A stretch of DNA of 28,423 nt from positions 1 through 28,423 of the forward strand of contig CAYLIK010000026.1 of the NCBI GenBank assembly GCA_964383565.1. Reading direction: 5' to 3'. The translations under genes and the position numbers were made by a program. Below are positions 24,905 through 28,423 of the stretch, piece after piece. The notes beneath the pieces are model-generated. The model was not told the origin of the DNA. It saw nothing but the letters and a program-made list of their open reading frames with translations, and did no database searches. The DNA comes from CANJQJ01 sp964383565. Lineage in GTDB: Bacteria > Pseudomonadota > Alphaproteobacteria > Sphingomonadales > Sphingomonadaceae. Positions within the stretch are counted from its first letter, which is position 1, and each line of letters begins with the position of its first letter.

Positions 24905-25669
24905 TCAAAAGCCCATTTCATCGGGTCGCGGCGTGCGGCGAAGCGACTGCCCCGACGTCACGTCAATGACCTGGCCCGTCGTCGATCTGGAAAGATCGGA
25001 CAGGAGCCAGAGCACGGTCCCGGCGATGTCCTCAACTGTTCCAAGCCGGCCGAGCGGGATTTCGCGCTCGAAGGCGGGCTGCACGGTCGGCACGGCGAAA
25101 TAGCCTTCGGTCATTTCCGAGCGCGTGAAGCCAGGCGCGACCGAATTGACCCGGATGCCTTTCGCACCAAGTTCGTTGGCCGCGACCCGGACGACCTGAT
25201 CGGCCGCCTTCTTCGATGCCGAATAGGCGGCCAGCCCCGGTGGCGCGAGCAGCGCCGTCAACGATGAGGCCGTTACGATCGAGCCGCCGTCGCTCATCGC
25301 GTTCGCCATCGATTTGATAAACATCGCCGTGCCGACGAAATGAACGCGCGCGGCATCGATAAGCAGTTGCTCGTCCATTTCGAGGATCGGGGCGCTCGAA
25401 TTCACCCCGGCGAAATTCACCGCACCATCCAGCCGCCCAAAGCGTTCTACGGCAGAGGCGGCTAGCGCCTCCAGGCTCGCAGTATCGGTGATGTCCGCAG
25501 CCACCGCTACAGCGCCCGTCTCCGCAGCCACTTCGTCCAGTTCGGCCTTGCGCCGGGCCGCGACGATGACGTTGGCCCCGTGCTGCGTCAGCATCCGCGC
25601 AGTCGCAGCCCCCATGCTCGCCTTGTTTGATCCGCCCAGAATGATGATGCTCTTACCCTGCATCTGCAT
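24905..25669 (-). CDS. Short-chain dehydrogenase/reductase (SDR), copy B
   Basis: A 254-residue SDR with the nucleotide motif GGSNKASMG (residues 12-20), NFAG at 85-88 where NNAG is usual, catalytic Ser136 and Tyr149-x3-Lys153 (AAYSASKKA). The C-terminus TSGQSLRRTPRPDEMGF resembles the tail of SDR copy A, and both have a similar unusual glycine motif ending in N/K-x-MG, which suggests related paralogues. The start ATG at 25669 has AGGAG 6 bases upstream. It is divergent from the FMN enzyme gene with a 186-bp shared promoter region, and lies 160 bp ahead of the P450 gene in the same direction. It probably belongs to the same pathway. Confidence 0.93.
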   Translation of the reverse strand: MQMQGKSIIILGGSNKASMGAATARMLTQHGANVIVAARRKAELDEVAAETGAVAVAADITDTASLEALAASAVERFGRLDGAVNFAGVNSSAPILEMDEQLLIDAARVHFVGTAMFIKSMANAMSDGGSIVTASSLTALLAPPGLAAYSASKKAADQVVRVAANELGAKGIRVNSVAPGFTRSEMTEGYFAVPTVQPAFEREIPLGRLGTVEDIAGTVLWLLSDLSRSTTGQVIDVTSGQSLRRTPRPDEMGF

Positions 25670-25752
25670 GCCAATCTCCTAACCCGGCGTGGTGGCGCGA
25701 TGGCACGCAGCACAGCGGCCCCAACATTCCTTGATGTGGTTGAAAATGCCCA

Positions 25753-25773
25753 ATTGTCGGGGGTGGAGACAAT
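25753..25773. promoter_or_regulatory. Inverted repeat ATTGTC-N9-GACAAT in the divergent promoter region
   Basis: A perfect 6+9+6 inverted repeat in the 186-bp gap between SDR copy B and the FMN enzyme gene, about 85-105 bp from each start codon. Its 21-bp span is usual for a dimeric regulator site. Confidence 0.45.
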
Positions 25774-25782
25774 GCCAAAACG

Positions 25783-25798
25783 CTGACGGATTCGTCAG
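25783..25798. promoter_or_regulatory. Inverted repeat CTGACG-GATT-CGTCAG in the divergent promoter region
   Basis: A perfect 6+4+6 palindrome lying 10 bp past the previous repeat. Such a compact palindrome between divergent genes is a good candidate operator for a TetR-, GntR- or LuxR-type regulator. It is about 58-73 bases upstream of the FMN enzyme ATG. Confidence 0.5.
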
Positions 25799-25855
25799 TT
25801 ACAACAATAGCGGGCGGCGAGTAGCGTTGGCGGAAACTAGGAGAGAACAACCAAC

Positions 25856-27016
25856 ATGGCCGCTGCGAACGTAGGAGATCTGCGAAAGACGGCGCAGTCC
25901 GTATTGCCGAAACCTGTCTTTGACTTCATCGACGGAGCGGGTTTCGAGGAAAAGACGCTTCAGGCGAATGTGAACGACTTTGGTCGTCTCCGTTTCCGCC
26001 AGCGCGTCATGCGCGACGTTTCACACCGCCAGCTCTCAACGACGATCGTCGGTCAGCCTTGTGCGTTTCCGGCCGTGATCTCGCCCACCGGCATGAGCGG
26101 CATCCTGCATGGCACCCGCGCCGAGATCGCTGCTGCCAAGGCCGCGAAACGCGTGGGCATCCCCTTCACGCTCGGCATGATGTCGATCGCCTCTCTGGAG
26201 GAAGTGGTCGCGGAGGCAGGCGCGGTCTGGTTCCAGCTATGCCTGTTGAAGGATCGCGGTCTGATCCGGATGCTGGTGGACCGTGCCATCGCGGCGCAGG
26301 CGCCGGTGCTCATCCTGACAGTGAGCTGGCCCACGATGGGCCAGACCAACCGCTTCGTCAGGAACAATACGACCTCGCTGCCGCCCAAGCTGACGCCCAG
26401 TTCCTTTCTCGAATTCGCGCGTCATCCAAAGTGGTCGCTCGGGGCGCTGTTCGGCAAGAAGATCGTCCTCGGAAACTTCGAAGGGCATATGGAGGGTCCG
26501 GCGGACCTCGGCGCCATTCTCCCGCAGCTTGAGGATGCGCCCAGCTGGAAGGATATCGAGTGGCTGCGCTCGATCTGGCCCGGCAAGCTGATCGTCAAGG
26601 GCATCATGGATGCTGAAGACGCAGCGTCGGCCTTCAATGCCGGAGCCGATGCCATCAGCATATCCAATCACGGCGGCAATTGCCTCGACGAAGGGGAATC
26701 CACCATCTCCGTGCTGCCCCGTGTGGTCGAGGCCGTGGGTGATCGCGGCGAAGTGCTGATCGATGGCGGCGTCCGTTCGGGCCAGGACGTGCTCAAGGCG
26801 CTTGCGCTTGGGGCGCGCGGCTGCCTGCTCGGCCGGGCGCATCTGTTCGGACTTGCTGCCGACGGTGAGAACGGAGTTGCGCGCGCCATGGACATCATCC
26901 GGCATGAGCTGGACATCACCATGGCCTTCGCCGGGGTGACCGACGTTCATGCGGTGGGGCGCGCGGTGCTGGTCAACGACGGCGACGTGTTCGCGACCGA
27001 CCGTTCCCACAATTAA
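25856..27016 (+). CDS. Divergent FMN-dependent alpha-hydroxy-acid dehydrogenase family protein
   Basis: A 386-residue TIM-barrel flavoprotein of the glycolate oxidase / L-lactate dehydrogenase family. The FMN site and catalytic base look intact: Lys248 (VKGIM), His272 (ISNHGG), the IDGGVRSG loop with Arg307, and LGRAHLFGLA. Residues that hold the substrate carboxylate in classical members are changed. Relative to glycolate oxidase, Tyr24 is Phe24, Tyr129 is Cys129, Asp157 is Ser157, Arg164 is Thr164, and the Arg of HGGR is Asn275. It therefore probably uses a different substrate, for example an alcohol or amine lacking the alpha-carboxylate. Start ATG 25856 has AGGAGAG about 10 bases upstream. 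First gene of an operon with the SnoaL-like and VOC genes. Confidence 0.9.
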   Translation: MAAANVGDLRKTAQSVLPKPVFDFIDGAGFEEKTLQANVNDFGRLRFRQRVMRDVSHRQLSTTIVGQPCAFPAVISPTGMSGILHGTRAEIAAAKAAKRVGIPFTLGMMSIASLEEVVAEAGAVWFQLCLLKDRGLIRMLVDRAIAAQAPVLILTVSWPTMGQTNRFVRNNTTSLPPKLTPSSFLEFARHPKWSLGALFGKKIVLGNFEGHMEGPADLGAILPQLEDAPSWKDIEWLRSIWPGKLIVKGIMDAEDAASAFNAGADAISISNHGGNCLDEGESTISVLPRVVEAVGDRGEVLIDGGVRSGQDVLKALALGARGCLLGRAHLFGLAADGENGVARAMDIIRHELDITMAFAGVTDVHAVGRAVLVNDGDVFATDRSHN

Positions 27017-27039
27017 TACCCATTAAGGAGAAAAGCAGG

Positions 27040-27540
27040 ATGACTGAGACAGTTTCGCGCCTCGAACGCGCGGCGGACCGGACCGAAATCTATGACGTTC
27101 TGGCCAAGCTCTGCCGTGGGCTCGACCGGCTGGACGCCAGCCTGATCGCAGACGCCTATCATGAAGGTGCGATGGCCCACCATGGCCCGTTCGAGAAGCC
27201 GGGCCAGGAACTTGGGCCGATGCTGGTCGAAATGGTGCGTACCCATACGGAGAATGCGTTCCACATCCTGTCCAACATCGCCATCGAGTTCGAAGGCGAT
27301 ACCGCTTGGGTGGAAAGCTATTGCACCGCTATCACCCGCGACGCCGACAAATATGACGATATCGGCTCGCGCTGGGTCGATCGGTTCGAGCGTCGCGATG
27401 GCGCCTGGAAAATCGCCGAGCGCACCTCGATCGTCGAATATAACCGGTCCTTCCCGCGCGGCGAGGAAGGCGCGATCGTCGCCCTGTTCCAGAACGGCTC
27501 TCGCGACCGCAGCGATCCAAGCTACGTTCGGGCGCGCTGA
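27040..27540 (+). CDS. SnoaL/NTF2-like protein, second copy
   Basis: A 166-residue protein of the SnoaL_4/NTF2-like fold. The N-terminal helical block ERAADRTEIYDVLAKLCRGL, the AYHEGAMAHHGPF segment and the later strands WVESYCTAIT and GSRWVDRFERRDGAWKIAER are typical of the fold. It begins 23 bp after the FMN enzyme gene with TAAGGAG upstream, and its stop TGA shares one base with the VOC start ATG. Members of this fold in catabolic clusters serve as dehydratases, isomerases or hydrolases, but no reaction can be assigned here. It is not a close copy of the shorter SnoaL-like protein at 12252-12695. Confidence 0.88.
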   Translation: MTETVSRLERAADRTEIYDVLAKLCRGLDRLDASLIADAYHEGAMAHHGPFEKPGQELGPMLVEMVRTHTENAFHILSNIAIEFEGDTAWVESYCTAITRDADKYDDIGSRWVDRFERRDGAWKIAERTSIVEYNRSFPRGEEGAIVALFQNGSRDRSDPSYVRAR

Positions 27541-28088
27541 TGATCGTCGACTCGCTGTTCAGCCCCCTGCTCCGCATCGGTAAGGGAAACTTCGTCCAGC
27601 AAGCCTATGTCGTCGATGACATCGACGCCGCGATCCAGCACTGGATCAAGGCATGGGGGATCGGCCCATTCTATGTGCTGCGCCACGCGCAGTGGGAAAA
27701 TCTTCGTTATCGGGGCCCGCCGGCGACAGTCGATGCTAGCTTCGCCATGGCGCAGGCCGGCCCTGTCCAGATCGAGCTGTGCCAGCAACATAATGTCGCG
27801 CCCTCCTGTTATCGCGACGCCTTCCCGCAAGGGAAGGAAGGCTTCCATCATGTCGCTACGGTCGCGCATGACTATGATGCTGAGATCGCCCGGCTGGCAG
27901 CCGCCGGCTTCGATGTGGCGATGGACGGCACCTTCGGCGAGATGCGCTTCGCCTATGTCGACACCCGCGCCGTGGGCGGTTTCATGACCGAGGTCCTTTC
28001 AAACTGGGCGCCGGTGAACGATACGCACAAGATGGTCGCCGAAGCCTCGATCGGCTGGGACGGCAGCGACCCCGTTCGCGAACTTTAA
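27540..28088 (+). CDS. VOC-superfamily (glyoxalase/dioxygenase-fold) protein
   Basis: A 182-residue protein of the vicinal oxygen chelate fold, close to the Glyoxalase_4 group. The first beta-alpha-beta unit is QAYVVDDIDAAIQHWIKAWGIGPFYV with VQIELCQQ. The second begins EGFHHVATVAHDYDAEIARL and ends with the GGFMTEVL metal-ligand region. Candidate ligands are the Glu in IELCQ, a His in GFHHVA and the Glu in TEVL. Such proteins include epimerases, extradiol dioxygenases and lyases. Translation is coupled to the SnoaL-like gene by a TGATG overlap. It is the third gene of the FMN enzyme operon. Function is open. Confidence 0.9.
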   Translation: MIVDSLFSPLLRIGKGNFVQQAYVVDDIDAAIQHWIKAWGIGPFYVLRHAQWENLRYRGPPATVDASFAMAQAGPVQIELCQQHNVAPSCYRDAFPQGKEGFHHVATVAHDYDAEIARLAAAGFDVAMDGTFGEMRFAYVDTRAVGGFMTEVLSNWAPVNDTHKMVAEASIGWDGSDPVREL

Positions 28089-28214
28089 GCCATGGCTGAT
28101 CAGCCCGTGCGATATCCGGCCCACCTGTCACTTCTGTCAATTGAAGCTTTCGGCAACCGCAGCATTCTTGCAGCATCGCAACCAGGAGAGGTCGCGACTG
28201 ACAGGAAAAAAACG

Positions 28215-28423
28215 GTGAGAGAGGAATTGAAGGAGATCGACCGGTTCCGCATCAGGAGCCGGGAAGGCGTGAGACGCGCCGCCGAGGCATTCCGGTCCTA
28301 TATCGAGAGCATAGACGATCTGGTGATCGGGGCCTGTCACAACGTCGCGACGATGGAACCGATGCGCTCGCAGAATGGCGGGCTGCTGGGCGACGAAGTC
28401 TTCGGCTGGACCGAGCGGGAGCG
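28215..28423 (+). CDS. Start of a gene cut by the window edge, function unknown
   Basis: An open frame runs off the right edge. The GTG at 28215 is preferred: AGGA lies 8 bases upstream, and third-position GC rises sharply from here on. An in-frame ATG at 28092 would extend it, but that stretch looks non-coding. The visible 69 residues are helical and charged (REELKEIDRFRIRSREGV ... FGWTERE). From memory this resembles N-termini of large sphingomonad LuxR-type regulators, but the part seen is too short to claim it. The 126 bp between the VOC stop and this start hold no other feature I can support. Confidence 0.5.
   Translation, partial: MREELKEIDRFRIRSREGVRRAAEAFRSYIESIDDLVIGACHNVATMEPMRSQNGGLLGDEVFGWTERE

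Noticed and set aside
26237..27010. A 257-codon minus-strand frame opposite the FMN enzyme
   Set aside because: Shadow frame of a clear flavoprotein gene, without a start signal or motif.
28092..28214. ATG at 28092 as start of the right-edge gene
   Set aside because: No ribosome binding site and near-random third-position GC over this stretch; both improve at the GTG at 28215. Not fully excluded.

Overview
The window reads as a chromosome segment of a high-GC alphaproteobacterium, most likely a sphingomonad (Sphingomonadales). This rests on protein-level resemblance of the housekeeping genes, on the REP-like repeats and on the mix of a TonB receptor with many oxidoreductases. No 16S or marker search was possible. 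Genus and species cannot be fixed from this sequence.

Positions 1-11760 are core genome. On the minus strand lie guaA, a small secreted protein, a hemerythrin-like protein, and the alpha ribosomal operon in transcription order rpsM-rpsK-rpoA-rplQ. That operon has a convincing promoter at 5469-5497 and an intrinsic terminator at 2735-2776. Next come a Nudix hydrolase and a GFA/CENP-V-type protein, then the amino-sugar genes glmU and glmS. A VapBC-type toxin-antitoxin pair sits between glmU and glmS on the same strand. On the plus strand, gph diverges from glmU and is followed by a UPF0114 membrane protein. A 147-bp imperfect palindrome (11757-11903) overlaps the stop codon of that gene and marks the edge of the core block.

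Positions 11933-28423 look like an accessory catabolic island of about 16 kb. It holds a TonB-dependent receptor (uptake), an ACMSD-type amidohydrolase, two SnoaL/NTF2-like proteins, a luciferase-like flavin monooxygenase, a quinone-oxidoreductase-type MDR, a crotonase and a zinc alcohol dehydrogenase. It also holds two related SDRs, a LuxR-type HTH protein, a Rieske oxygenase alpha subunit, a cytochrome P450, an unusual FMN-dependent alpha-hydroxy-acid-oxidase homologue, a VOC protein, and the start of another gene at the right edge. P450-Rieske-LuxR-SDR-ADH form a five-gene operon in which every junction overlaps. FMN enzyme-SnoaL-VOC form a second operon on the other strand, divergent from an SDR gene.

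Taken together the island looks like a route that imports a hydrophobic or bulky compound across the outer membrane, oxygenates it (P450, Rieske, flavin monooxygenase), oxidises the alcohols (ADH, SDRs, FMN enzyme) and then cleaves, hydrates or decarboxylates the skeleton (crotonase, amidohydrolase, SnoaL, VOC). I do not recognise it as a named pathway. The substrate is unknown, and no ferredoxin, ferredoxin reductase, flavin reductase or CoA ligase is encoded in the window. The most notable protein is the FMN enzyme: it keeps the catalytic His and the FMN-site Lys and Arg of its family but has lost the residues that bind the alpha-hydroxy-acid substrate.
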